A stretch of 64,000 nt of DNA from Sphingopyxis sp. QXT-31 (GTDB lineage Bacteria; Pseudomonadota; Alphaproteobacteria; Sphingomonadales; Sphingomonadaceae): the NCBI RefSeq assembly GCF_001984035.1, contig NZ_CP019449.1:3534001-3598000 (forward strand), in the 5' to 3' direction. The notes under the pieces are model-generated. The model had not been told where the DNA came from. It searched no databases and saw nothing but the letters and a program-made list of their open reading frames with translations. The stretch's first letter is position 1, and every line of letters starts with the position of its first letter. Below, piece by piece: positions 1-8,155 of the stretch. A program made the translations under genes and the position numbers.

Positions 1-34
1 CGGCCTTTGCGGCCACGGGCTTGCGGCTGGCCAT
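1..34 (-). CDS. 5' end of an unidentified leftward gene (partial)
   Basis: An ATG on the minus strand at 34 opens a frame that runs off the left edge (MASRKPVAAKA...). A purine-rich GAGGGGA stretch lies about 13 nt upstream, which is a loose ribosome-binding position. Only 11 codons are visible, so no domain can be assigned. In sphingomonads a gene for the DNA translocase FtsK sometimes lies divergent to a UbiH-type hydroxylase; that is a guess from context only. Confidence 0.35.
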   Translation of the reverse strand, partial: MASRKPVAAKA

Positions 35-130
35 GCTGAAATCGGTCCCCTCTGGAATTAACCACGGCGATATGCGCACGGGGGTGACTCGTCGTCAAGC
101 GCAGGTCCGAACCGGGCTGTGGGTTATATG

Positions 131-328
131 GGTTCACGCGGAGACGCGAAGACGCGGAGAGGATTTCCTAACCCGTTCGTGCTGAGCTTGTCGAAGCACT
201 GTTCTTCTCTTTGATGCCGCCGGAAGGAAGGACGGCCGTTGGCGCTGCGCGCCCTCTGCGAGTCCGACAAGCTCCGGGCAAACGGCTTTTGAGAGAATCT
301 CCGCGCCTCCGCGTCTCCGCGTGAACCG
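131..328. repeat. Nested intergenic inverted-repeat element
   Basis: The outer arms at about 131-167 and 293-328 are near-perfect reverse complements built from the triplet-like string GGAGACGCG. Inside lies a 36-nt block (173-208) that contains GAGCTTGTCGAAGCACTG. The same 36 nt occur in reverse complement at 47684-47719 inside a second element with different outer arms. This fills the gap between the leftward gene at the window edge and the hydroxylase at 383. It looks like a mobile or REP-type intergenic palindrome; no protein is encoded. Confidence 0.7.
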
Positions 329-382
329 AATCAAGACCGACGCCGCTTTTCATACGGCCGGTTGCGGTCTAGGGCGAAAGCC

Positions 383-1612
383 ATGACCGACATCCAGCGC
401 AGCGACGTGATCATTTCCGGCGGCGGACTCGTCGGCCAGACGCTGGCGCTCGCGCTGGCGCATCATGGGCTGTCCAGCATCGTCGTCGACCCCGCCGATC
501 CGGTGGCGACGATCGCGCCGGGTTTCGACGGCCGCGCCTCGGCGATCGCCAGCGCGACCTGGCAGATGTTCGAAGTGCTCGGGCTCGCGGACCGCCTCGC
601 GGGCTATGGTTGCCCGATCCGCGCGATCAAGGTCAGCGACGGCGGGCAGTCGGGCGAGCTCGATTTCGAGACCGGCGAGGGCGATCCCGCGCTCGGCACG
701 ATGATCGAGAACCGCCGGCTGCGGCTCGTTCTCCGCGATGCGCTCGCCGATGCACCGCTCGCGAAATTCATCATGCCCGCACAAGTGGTCGACCGCCAGA
801 TCGGGCCGCACGGCGTCACGCTGACGCTCGCCAACGGCACGCAGCTCGCCGCGCCGCTGCTGATCGTCGCCGAGGGCCGCCGCTCGCCGACGCGCGACGC
901 CGAGGGCTTCAGCATCGCCAACTGGTCGTACCACCATCATGCGATGATCGGCGCGGTCGCGCACAGCAAATCGCACGATCGCGTCGCGCACGAAATCTTC
1001 TTCCCCTCGGGCCCCTTCGCCTTGCTCCCGCTCGTCGATGACGAGCAGGGGCGCCACCGCTCGGCCTTCGTCTGGACCGTCTCGGAAAAGGACGGCCCCG
1101 GCTTCGCCAAGCTCGGCGACCGCGGTTTCGTCGCCGAACTCGAAAAGCGCGCCGGCGACCTGCTCGGCACGATGGAGCTGGTCGCACCGCGGATGACCTA
1201 TCCGCTCGGTTTCCACCACAGCGCGTCGATCGTCGCCGAGCGGCTCGTGCTCGTCGGCGATGCCGCGCACGGCATCCATCCGATCGCCGGACAGGGGCTC
1301 AACCTCGGCCTGCGCGATGTCGCGGCGCTCACCGAAGTGCTCGTCGAGGGTGCGCGGCTCGGGCTCGACCTCGGCGATGCGGCGCTGCTCGCGCGCTACC
1401 AGCGCTGGCGCGGGCTCGACAGCCTGATGGTCAGCCTCGCGACCGATGGGCTCACCCGCCTGTTCGGCATCCCCGGCCGCACCGCCTCGGCGGTCCGCCG
1501 CGCGGGGCTCGGCGCGGTGCAGCGGCTGCCGATGCTCAAGCGCTTCTTCATGGACGAAGCGCGCGGCGAGGCCGGCGACCTTCCGCGCCTGCTCGCGGGA
1601 GCCGAGGTTTAG
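383..1612 (+). CDS. UbiH/UbiF/COQ6-family FAD monooxygenase (ubiquinone biosynthesis)
   Basis: A 409-aa flavoprotein hydroxylase that probably hydroxylates the aromatic ring of a ubiquinone precursor. The N-terminus has the dinucleotide-binding pattern SGGGLVGQTLALALAHHG (residues about 10-27). Near residue 290 is the second FAD motif LVGDAAHGIHPIAGQGLN, which is diagnostic of the UbiH/COQ6 group. ENRRLRLVL in the middle also fits the family, and the length is normal. I chose ATG 383 because it sits just after AGGGCGA; an upstream TTG at 362 has no good site. Which ring position it modifies (UbiH, UbiF, UbiI or alphaproteobacterial UbiL/UbiM type) cannot be told from sequence alone. Confidence 0.85.
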   Translation: MTDIQRSDVIISGGGLVGQTLALALAHHGLSSIVVDPADPVATIAPGFDGRASAIASATWQMFEVLGLADRLAGYGCPIRAIKVSDGGQSGELDFETGEGDPALGTMIENRRLRLVLRDALADAPLAKFIMPAQVVDRQIGPHGVTLTLANGTQLAAPLLIVAEGRRSPTRDAEGFSIANWSYHHHAMIGAVAHSKSHDRVAHEIFFPSGPFALLPLVDDEQGRHRSAFVWTVSEKDGPGFAKLGDRGFVAELEKRAGDLLGTMELVAPRMTYPLGFHHSASIVAERLVLVGDAAHGIHPIAGQGLNLGLRDVAALTEVLVEGARLGLDLGDAALLARYQRWRGLDSLMVSLATDGLTRLFGIPGRTASAVRRAGLGAVQRLPMLKRFFMDEARGEAGDLPRLLAGAEV

Positions 1613-1633
1613 GCCCACCTCTTTTTTTCCGCT

Positions 1634-1708
1634 TGTGTCGAGCGAAGTCGAGACACGTCGAGGGCGTGCGCTGCCGATGGGCATCTCGACTTCGCTCGAT
1701 GCGAACGG
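1634..1708. repeat. REP-like palindrome pair (TCGAGCGAAGTCGAGA family)
   Basis: TGTGTCGAGCGAAGTCGAGACACG at 1634-1657 is itself palindromic, and its complement-type copy GCATCTCGACTTCGCTCGATGC lies at 1681-1702. The same family recurs at 48513-48581. It is typical of short repeated extragenic palindromes in sphingomonads. It fills most of the gap between the hydroxylase and the sigma-like gene. Confidence 0.65.
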
Positions 1709-1826
1709 CTTGGGTGATAGCCAAGCCATGCGTATTTCTACCTAGGGCGCTGGCACGCCCCCGCTAACCATGACCCCATAGCCTGTTCCGTGCGGCAAAC
1801 ACCGCCGCGCAGCAGGAGCCGGGACC

Positions 1827-2483
1827 ATGTCGGCGAAGAGCGACGCCCTCGAACAGGCGGTGATGGACTGGATCGCCGCGCGCACCGCAAGCGATGCCGA
1901 ACCCACCCCTCGCCGCCGCGCCCAGGCCGACCGCGCCTTCGCGCGCCTTGCCGCCTGCGCCGCCCCGCGCATCCGCTATTTTATCCGCCGCTATGGCCTG
2001 TCCTCAGCCTATGAAGATGGCGAACAGGCGTGCGCGATCGCGCTCCACCGCGCCGCGCAAAGCTATGATCCGCGCCGCGCCGCCTTCACCACGCACATGA
2101 ACTGGCAGATCCGCGCAGAGCTTCAGGCGCTGCGCCATCGCCTCCACGGCGATCAGCGCCGCGCGCCGCACCGGCTCGCCGCCGAAACCCTGTCGCTCGG
2201 CGATCCCGCAATCCTCGACCGGCTCGTCGATCCCGACGCCGAACTCGCCGTCGAAGGGCGCGCGTCGGACTATCTCGCGGGGCGTCTCGCCGACCGGCTC
2301 GCCGACGACTGGGCCCAGCGCCGCGACGGTGAATGGCAAAGGGGCAAGGCCAAGCTGGCGGCGCAGCACTCGCTCGTGCGGCGACACCTCACCGCGGTCG
2401 ACCCCGCGGGCCGGCTCTCCGAAAGCCATCGCCATATCGTGCGGCGCGCTTTCGCGGATATTGCGCTGCGTATCGACGCCTGA
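1827..2483 (+). CDS. Sigma-70 region-2-like protein
   Basis: A 218-aa protein whose residues about 30-105 resemble region 2 of sigma-70 factors. YEDGEQACAIALHRAAQSYDP and FTTHMNWQIRAELQALRHR match the helical core-binding and -10-reading pattern (E.G..AL..A...FDP..G..F.T...W.IR). The C-terminal half is Arg/Asp-rich and shows no clear region 4 helix-turn-helix, though RHIVRRAF near the end could be a remnant. It may be a divergent sigma factor or a sigma-derived regulator. The stop touches the stop of the convergent LON-domain gene, with no space for a terminator. Confidence 0.6.
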   Translation: MSAKSDALEQAVMDWIAARTASDAEPTPRRRAQADRAFARLAACAAPRIRYFIRRYGLSSAYEDGEQACAIALHRAAQSYDPRRAAFTTHMNWQIRAELQALRHRLHGDQRRAPHRLAAETLSLGDPAILDRLVDPDAELAVEGRASDYLAGRLADRLADDWAQRRDGEWQRGKAKLAAQHSLVRRHLTAVDPAGRLSESHRHIVRRAFADIALRIDA

Positions 2484-3131
2484 TTATTGAAGCGTCGAGC
2501 GCCCGTCGTCGCCGCTCATGCGGCCGAAGAATTGCATCATCTGGACGACCAGTTCGGCGCGCGCGTCGATCGTGTCGCATTCGAGCAGCGCCTGCTTCGC
2601 CGCGCCGTCGAACGGCGCGACCTGCGCGATGCCGTTGACCAACGTCGCATCGTCGAGCTGGCCGACCGCGTTCCAGTCGACGACATAGCCCTGCCGCTCG
2701 GCAAAGCGCTTGGCCTCGCGTTCGAGGCTCGCGCGCTCGATGCTCGCCAGCACCGCGTCGTCGTCCTCGCGCTCGATCTCGGCCTCGACCTGGCGGAAGG
2801 GGGTCGTGACGTCGAGCTCGCGGCGGACGCGAAAGCGCGCGACCCCCTCGAGCACCAGGTTGAAGCGCCCCTCGTCCAGCGCCTCGACGTCGACGATCTT
2901 GCCGACGCAGCCGATGTCGTAGAGCGCGGGCGGTTCGCGCATTTCCTCGCCGGGCAGCATGCGCGGCTGGATCATCCCGATCTGGCGGTCGCGCACCAGC
3001 ACCTCCTGCACCATCGCCGAATAGCGCGGCTCGAAGATGTGCAGCGGCAGGTGCAGCCCGGGGAACAGCAGTGCGCCGGGCAGCGGAAAGATCGCGATCC
3101 GCTGGATGGTCAGGGGCGCGGTCTCGCCCAT
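2484..3131 (-). CDS. LON N-terminal (peptidase S16 substrate-binding) domain protein
   Basis: A 215-aa protein consisting only of the substrate-binding LON domain, with no ATPase or protease part. The hallmark IAIFPLPGALLFPGLHLPLHIFEPRY occupies residues about 11-36, and the strings QIGMIQPR and GCVGKIVDVEALDEGRFNLVLEG follow as expected. ATG 3131 overlaps the last base of the upstream thioredoxin-like gene's TGA (TGATG), so the two are translationally coupled. A longer frame upstream to 3245 is only read-through of that gene in another frame. The pairing with a YbbN-like co-chaperone points to a role in protein quality control; the exact client is unknown. Confidence 0.85.
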   Translation of the reverse strand: MGETAPLTIQRIAIFPLPGALLFPGLHLPLHIFEPRYSAMVQEVLVRDRQIGMIQPRMLPGEEMREPPALYDIGCVGKIVDVEALDEGRFNLVLEGVARFRVRRELDVTTPFRQVEAEIEREDDDAVLASIERASLEREAKRFAERQGYVVDWNAVGQLDDATLVNGIAQVAPFDGAAKQALLECDTIDARAELVVQMMQFFGRMSGDDGRSTLQ

Positions 3132-4042
3132 CAGCCGAAGAGAATCAAAGACAGGCGGCGGCGCTGCGCCGCGACCCAGGGATCCTCGAGCCCGACGGCT
3201 TCGAACAGCGCAAGCAATTTGGCGCGCGCGGCGCCCTCCTGCCATTCGCGGTCGGCGGCGACGATGTGGAGCAGATTGTCGGCCGCTGCATCGCGCCTGC
3301 CCGCGCCGATCTGCGCGGCGGCAAGGTCGAAGCGCGCCTGATGATCGTCGGGATTCGCCGCGACCGCAGCCTCGAACGCGGCGAGTTCGCCCGCGTCGGG
3401 TGCGTCGGCAGCAAGCGCGAAGGCGCTCTTCGCCTGCGCGATCGCGGGATCGTCGGCGATCTCGGCCGGAATCATGTCGAGCAGCCCCTGCGCGCTCTCG
3501 AGGTCGCCCGTGAGCACGAGCGCGCGGATCAACCCGCCCTGCGCCGGGGCATTGTCGGGCGCGATGTCCAGGATCTGGCCGAAGATCGACGCGGCGCGTT
3601 CGCCGTCGCCTTCGGCAAGCACACCTTCGCCCATCTCGATCAGCGGCGCGATCTCGATCGCGCGTGCGCTCGCCGCGCTTTCAATGGGCAGCTGCGCGAG
3701 CAACTGGTCAAGCATCGCCTTGATCTGGCTTTCGCTGCGCGCATTGGTCAGGTTCGCGACGGGCTGGCCCTGGAAGATCGCATAGACGGTCGGGATCGAC
3801 TGGACCTGGAACTGGCCCGCGATGAAGCGATTCGCATCGACGTCGACCTTTGCCAGCACCACGCCCTTGTCGGCATAGTCGGCGGCGACCTTTTCCAGGA
3901 TCGGGGTCAGCTGCTTGCACGGCCCGCACCATTCGGCCCAGAAATCGAGGATGACGAGGCTGGTCATCGATGGCTCGACGACATCGCGGCGGAAGGCTTC
4001 GACGGCTTCCTTTTCTTGTGCGCTCAGACCCAAAGTGGCCAC
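3131..4042 (-). CDS. ybbN: Thioredoxin-domain TPR co-chaperone (YbbN/CnoX-like)
   Basis: A 303-aa protein with a thioredoxin fold in the first 110 residues and a complete WCGPCK redox site (residues 38-43), followed by the cis-Pro region IPTVYAIFQGQ. The C-terminal 180 residues are helical tetratricopeptide-like (EGVLAEGDGERAASIFGQILDIAP, FDLAAAQIGAGRRDAA). This is the layout of YbbN/CnoX, a chaperone-linked thioredoxin that protects clients during oxidative stress. The start is GTG 4042, with AGGAGC about 10 nt upstream. It is the first gene of a two-gene unit with the LON-domain protein. Confidence 0.85.
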   Translation of the reverse strand: MATLGLSAQEKEAVEAFRRDVVEPSMTSLVILDFWAEWCGPCKQLTPILEKVAADYADKGVVLAKVDVDANRFIAGQFQVQSIPTVYAIFQGQPVANLTNARSESQIKAMLDQLLAQLPIESAASARAIEIAPLIEMGEGVLAEGDGERAASIFGQILDIAPDNAPAQGGLIRALVLTGDLESAQGLLDMIPAEIADDPAIAQAKSAFALAADAPDAGELAAFEAAVAANPDDHQARFDLAAAQIGAGRRDAAADNLLHIVAADREWQEGAARAKLLALFEAVGLEDPWVAAQRRRLSLILFG

Positions 4043-4226
4043 GGGGATATTGCTCCTATTGACTGTGTGGCGTCCGGTACCGGCCCGCTCTCACCCCGCT
4101 TATGTGGGATTTGCCGGCGATATGCCAACCCCATGCAGAAAATCGCAAACAAGGCTTGCCGACTCCGAAAGCCGGTGCTAATCGCCCGCCTCACCCGCTG
4201 GGAGCCACCCGTTTCCAGCCGCCAGA

Positions 4227-4301
4227 GCGGGCGTAGCTCAGGGGTAGAGCACAACCTTGCCAAGGTTGGGGTCGAGGGTTCGAATCCCTTCGCCCGCTCC
4301 A
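4227..4301 (+). tRNA. trnG-GCC: tRNA-Gly (anticodon GCC)
   Basis: A complete cloverleaf: acceptor arms GCGGGCG / CGCCCGC, a D-arm with GCTCAGGGGTAGAGC, an anticodon stem CAACC/GGTTG with loop TTGCCAA (anticodon GCC), a T-arm GAGGG-TTCGAAT-CCCTT, and an encoded CCA end. The last 45 nt (4257-4301) are repeated at 39866-39910, so this tRNA is a likely integration target. Confidence 0.97.
4257..4301. repeat. Left 45-nt direct repeat (putative attL) in tRNA-Gly 3' half
   Basis: The 3' half of the tRNA, from the anticodon loop to CCA, is repeated in the same orientation at 39866-39910 with 43 of 45 positions identical. This is the usual geometry of a tyrosine-recombinase attachment site that restores the tRNA after insertion. 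Confidence 0.65.
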
Positions 4302-4706
4302 TCGTCGTTTGTACGATATCGTTGCCAAATCTTTCCTATCACTCGACAGGATCCGTGCCGATATCGGGAAATATCGATTTTGTCTCCAAGCCAAAGGTTC
4401 GGGTCGAAGGTTCGAATCGTGCCTAGATTGGCGGCTTAACGTCGCCAAACTGCGGCGAGCCAGAATAGCACGGCGCTTGCTGAGAGCATGTCGCGATGAC
4501 CGCTTTGCGCCTGATGTCGGCCATTCGCGAGGGCAACGAAGGAGTGCCAACAGCGGACCTTTACATGCCGGCCAACGAAAGACTGACGAGAATAGCTTCG
4601 CTGAAGATTGCAATACGCCGCCGCGCACCCATATCCTTATCATTGCCGTGCTGACCTGCGCGCCGGTAACTGAGAGACCATTGTGCTCCCCGCCAACGGA
4701 GCGATT
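4302..4706. other. 405-nt non-coding stretch with a degenerate tRNA-Gly fragment
   Basis: This stretch is locally AT-richer than its surroundings. At 4390-4418 lies a second, decayed copy of the tRNA-Gly 3' region (26 of 29 positions match after one inserted A). It could be a remnant attachment site from an earlier insertion. I see no convincing coding frame before the ATG at 4707. Confidence 0.5.
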
Positions 4707-4973
4707 ATGGACCTCAACGAACTTCTCTATCACCATCAGATCGCCCTGATGTCCGTCAGCCAGGCGGAGCGTCGCGGGCATGCGACGGCGAATTTCGATC
4801 TGCCGCTCTATTATGCCAAGCGCATCAACGACTATCGCGACATCCGGGGTTTGACGGGCAATCTGATCATGGCCGGGGGATCCCCCCAGGACGCGGAGCT
4901 GTCCGGGCGCGTCGCATGCGACCGGTATGTCGGCGACAGGCTGCCGATGGCGCAGCCGGCCATTCTTGTTTGA
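4707..4973 (+). CDS. Small conserved-looking hypothetical protein
   Basis: An 88-aa soluble protein with no recognised domain. It begins MDLNELLYHHQIALMSVSQA and contains a basic, aromatic middle (YYAKRINDYRDIRGL). ATG 4707 follows CGGAG with 6-7 nt spacing. Its TGA overlaps the TTG start of the next gene (TTGA), so the two are coupled. The clean ribosome site and overlap argue that it is real. It opens the mannose/stress gene cluster. The function is unknown. Confidence 0.65.
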   Translation: MDLNELLYHHQIALMSVSQAERRGHATANFDLPLYYAKRINDYRDIRGLTGNLIMAGGSPQDAELSGRVACDRYVGDRLPMAQPAILV

Positions 4974-5716
4974 AAAATCTCATTGCCTTCGATCTCGACG
5001 GCACGCTCGCCGAGAGCAAGCAGCCGCTCGCCGATGTGATGGGGGAGGCGCTCGCCGACCTTCTGGCTGTCGCCGACGTCGCGATCATCTCGGGCGGCGA
5101 CTGGCCCCAATTCGACAAGCAGATCGCCTCGCGCCTTCCGGCTCGCGCCGACCGGTCGCGATTGTGGCTCATGCCCACGACCGGCACGAAGCTCTACACT
5201 TATCGTTCGGACGCTTGGCAGGCGGTCTATGCGGAACTCTTCGCCGACGATGAGAAACAGCGCATATTCGGGGCTTTCGATGCCGCGCTCGAAGCCACGG
5301 GCTTCGTGCCCGAAGCCGTCTGGGGCGAACGCATCGAAGACCGCGGCAGCCAGATCACCTTTTCGGCGCTCGGCCAGCAGGCGCCGATCGACGCCAAGGA
5401 AAAATGGGATCCGGACTTTTCGAAGCGCAAGATCATCCAGCACGACCTTCGCGCGCGTCTTCCGGGCCTGTCGATCAACATGGGCGGCGCAACGTCGATC
5501 GACATCACCCGCGAAGGGGTCGACAAGGCCTATGGGTTGACCACGCTCCGCGACGAGAGTGGCTTTCCGCTCGACGCCATGATGTTCATCGGCGACGCGA
5601 TTTTCCCCGGCGGCAATGACTATCCCGCCAAGATGCTCGGGCTCGACACGATTTGCGTGCGCGACCCGCGCGAAACGCTGGCGGTTATCGCATCCATCGT
5701 CGCTTGCCTGAAATGA
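4970..5716 (+). CDS. HAD-IIB hydrolase of the eukaryotic phosphomannomutase type
   Basis: A 248-aa HAD-superfamily protein. FDLDGTLAESKQPL carries the nucleophile and acid aspartates (Asp8 and Asp10), and IISGGDWPQFDKQI and INMGGATSIDITREGVDKAYGL correspond to the substrate and cap motifs of eukaryote-type phosphomannomutase (PMM). GDAIFPGGNDYP supplies the late metal-binding acidic residues. PMM interconverts mannose-6-phosphate and mannose-1-phosphate, which would fit the neighbouring mannoside genes; a simple sugar phosphatase is the alternative. The start is TTG 4970, because it overlaps the previous stop and places the catalytic motif at the N-terminus. The upstream in-frame extension has no ribosome site. 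Confidence 0.75.
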   Translation: MKNLIAFDLDGTLAESKQPLADVMGEALADLLAVADVAIISGGDWPQFDKQIASRLPARADRSRLWLMPTTGTKLYTYRSDAWQAVYAELFADDEKQRIFGAFDAALEATGFVPEAVWGERIEDRGSQITFSALGQQAPIDAKEKWDPDFSKRKIIQHDLRARLPGLSINMGGATSIDITREGVDKAYGLTTLRDESGFPLDAMMFIGDAIFPGGNDYPAKMLGLDTICVRDPRETLAVIASIVACLK

Positions 5717-5747
5717 CGGGGTTTTCGGTGCGGAGTGGGTGTGCGGC

Positions 5748-5774
5748 GGAACCAAATCCCCGCTAAATTGTTCT
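5748..5774 (+). promoter_or_regulatory. Putative EcfG-type (general stress) promoter
   Basis: GGAACC at 5748-5753, a 16-nt spacer, then GTTCT at 5770-5774. This matches the GGAAC-N16/17-GTT layout of alphaproteobacterial EcfG promoters and lies 99 nt before the glycosyltransferase start. The match is by eye; no transcription start is known. Confidence 0.5.
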
Positions 5775-5872
5775 AATTCCGGACGCTCCGTGGCGCTTCG
5801 CCGCGCGTCCCAAAACCAATCAATGCATTTGGGTGAGGCCTTCTGCCGCTTCATTTTGGAAGGTAAAAACCT

Positions 5873-8143
5873 GTGTACGAAGCTCCCGATCGCACGTCGT
5901 TCGATGAAGGCCTTGAGGCCTGCCAGTCGCTCCGTCCCGCCGTCGCGTCGACCCTTCGGCTCGCGCTGATCGGCGGTTTCCTTCCGCGGCGCTGCGGCAT
6001 CGCGACGTTCACGGCCGATATCTACTCCTCGCTGCAGGCGGCCGCACCAGAGATCGCCGTCGACGTTTACGCCATGGCACCCGCAGCGGTACCGACCATA
6101 TTCGATCCGGTGGTTCGTGCTGCGATCACAGAGGGTGACGCCGACAGCTTCATCGACGCGGCAAAACGGATTGAGGCGAGCCGCGCCGACATCGTCTGGC
6201 TGCAGCACGAATTCGGCCTCTTCGGCGGGCTGGCGGGCGACATGGTGCTTGAACTCGTGGACCGGGTTTCGGCGCCGCTGATCGTCACGCTTCACACGGT
6301 GCTCGCCGAACCCGACGCCGACCAGCGCCGCGTCATGGAGCGTCTGATCGCGCGCGCGACCAAGCTCGTCGTGATGTCCGAACGCTCGCGCGACCTGCTA
6401 CGCAGCGTCTATCATGCCGATGACGATCAGATCGCGCTGATCGCGCATGGCGTTCCCGACCGGCCGTTCGGGCGTGCGTCGCAGTTCAAGCCGCAGTTCG
6501 GCTTTGCGGGCAAGCAGGTCGCGCTGACCTTCGGCCTCTTGTCGCCAGGCAAGGGGATCGAGGCTGTCATCCAGGCATTACCCGCGATCGTCGAGGATCA
6601 CCCCGACTTCCTCTATTGTATCGCAGGCGCCACACACCCCAATCTGCTCGCGCATGAAGGCGAAGCCTATCGCGAACGGCTCCACGCGCTCGCCGTGTCG
6701 CTCGGCGTCGATGCGCATGTCCGCTGGATCAATGCCTTTATGGACACCGACGATCTGCTCGATCTTATCGAGGCGGCCGACATCTACGTGACGCCTTATA
6801 CGGGCGCGCAGCAGTCGACGTCGGGTACGCTCTCCTATGCGATGGCGCTGGGCAAGGCCGTGATATCGACGCCCTATGTCCATGCGGTCGAACTCCTCGC
6901 CGACGATCATGGCGTGCTGGTGCCCTTCAACGATAGCGAAGCGATCGCGAACGAGATCCGCTACCTGCTCGGCGACGCCGACCGGCTGCTCACGCTACAG
7001 CGTCGCGCCTATGATCGCAGTCGCGATATGATCTGGCCCGTGTTCGCCGAGCGGACCTGTTCGCTGATCGCGGAAAGCCGCGTCGTGCCGAAAGCTGCGC
7101 CTATTCCCGAGCATATCGGCATCGACGGGTTCCTGCGCATTTGCGACGATACCGGCATCCTGCAGCACAGCGTGCACATGATCCCCGATCGCGCGCACGG
7201 CTATTGCGTCGACGACAATGCGCGCGCGCTCATGCTGATGCATCGGCTCGACGAAGACGCGATCGGTCGGTGCGGGCAACTCACTTCGGTCTTTGCCGCG
7301 TTCGTGCAGCACGCCTGGAATCCGGACCGCGGCGAATTCCGCAACTTCATGGGCTTCGGGCGCAACTGGCTCGAAGATGTGGGGTCCGAAGACAGCTGTG
7401 GCCGAACCCTCTGGGCGCTCGGTGCTACGGCTCGCGACGCACGTGACGCCGGCCTGCGGCAATGGGCGCATGAGCTGTTCGAGCGCACCGCGGCATCCGC
7501 ACTGGATTTCCAGTCGCCGCGGGCGATTGCCTTTGCAATGCTCGGCGCCGACTTCATGCTCGCGGCGCATCCCGAGCATGATCTGGCGAACCGGATATTG
7601 CGCCATGGCGCTGACCGGCTGATCGCGCTCTACCACAGCGCGGCGCGGCAGGACTGGCGATGGTTCGAGCCGGTGCTTGCCTATGACAATGGCCGCCTGC
7701 CCGAGGCCATGTTGCGCGCGGGCGTGCGATTGGAGCGCGCGGACGTCACCGCGTGCGGAGTAGATACGCTGCGGTGGATCAACGACGTTCAAATCTCCCC
7801 ACAAGGTCATTATCGCCCCGTCGGGTCAGACAGCTTCGGTCACGTCTATGAACTGCCGCGGCCATTCGACCAGCAGCCGCTTGAAATCTGGGCCGCGATC
7901 GATGCCGCTTCGGCCGCCTATGATGTGACGGGCGACGATATCTGGTTGGCGCACGCGCGACGTGCCTATAAATGGTTTACCGGAGCCAATGATCGCGGCG
8001 TGATCGTCGGTGATCCGCTGACCGGGACCAGTAAGGACGGCATAAATCCGCGCGGGCTCAATTTGAATGAGGGCGCCGAGTCGGTTCTCGCCTATCAGCA
8101 TGCGACCTATGCCATTCGGGATTTCGTCCGGAAGGTCGGCTGA
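5873..8143 (+). CDS. GT4 glycosyltransferase fused to a C-terminal (alpha/alpha)6-type glycosidase-like domain
   Basis: A 756-aa protein. Residues about 25-400 form a GT-B glycosyltransferase of family 4: LIGGFLPRRCGIATFTAD near the N-terminus, then FGLLSPGKGIEAVIQALP, and the nucleotide-sugar site region TPYTGAQQSTSGTLSYAMALGKAVISTP with a late acidic residue. Residues about 410-756 are a different, helical unit (YCVDDNARALMLMHRL, EDSCGRTLWALGATARD, WRWFEPVLAYDNGRLPEAML, QQPLEIWAAIDAASAAYDV) with the rhythm of six-hairpin glycosidases. The start is GTG 5873, with GGAAGG about 9 nt upstream. There is no signal peptide. The donor may be GDP-mannose given the neighbours, but that is inference. 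Such a fusion suggests synthesis and trimming in one polypeptide. Confidence 0.75.
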   Translation: MYEAPDRTSFDEGLEACQSLRPAVASTLRLALIGGFLPRRCGIATFTADIYSSLQAAAPEIAVDVYAMAPAAVPTIFDPVVRAAITEGDADSFIDAAKRIEASRADIVWLQHEFGLFGGLAGDMVLELVDRVSAPLIVTLHTVLAEPDADQRRVMERLIARATKLVVMSERSRDLLRSVYHADDDQIALIAHGVPDRPFGRASQFKPQFGFAGKQVALTFGLLSPGKGIEAVIQALPAIVEDHPDFLYCIAGATHPNLLAHEGEAYRERLHALAVSLGVDAHVRWINAFMDTDDLLDLIEAADIYVTPYTGAQQSTSGTLSYAMALGKAVISTPYVHAVELLADDHGVLVPFNDSEAIANEIRYLLGDADRLLTLQRRAYDRSRDMIWPVFAERTCSLIAESRVVPKAAPIPEHIGIDGFLRICDDTGILQHSVHMIPDRAHGYCVDDNARALMLMHRLDEDAIGRCGQLTSVFAAFVQHAWNPDRGEFRNFMGFGRNWLEDVGSEDSCGRTLWALGATARDARDAGLRQWAHELFERTAASALDFQSPRAIAFAMLGADFMLAAHPEHDLANRILRHGADRLIALYHSAARQDWRWFEPVLAYDNGRLPEAMLRAGVRLERADVTACGVDTLRWINDVQISPQGHYRPVGSDSFGHVYELPRPFDQQPLEIWAAIDAASAAYDVTGDDIWLAHARRAYKWFTGANDRGVIVGDPLTGTSKDGINPRGLNLNEGAESVLAYQHATYAIRDFVRKVG

Positions 8144-8155
8144 AAGGATCTTCGC

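Noticed and set aside
350..1729. 459-codon minus-strand open frame over the ubiquinone hydroxylase
   Set aside because: An Arg/Ala/Glu-rich antisense shadow of a clear UbiH-family gene; no domain and no ribosome site.
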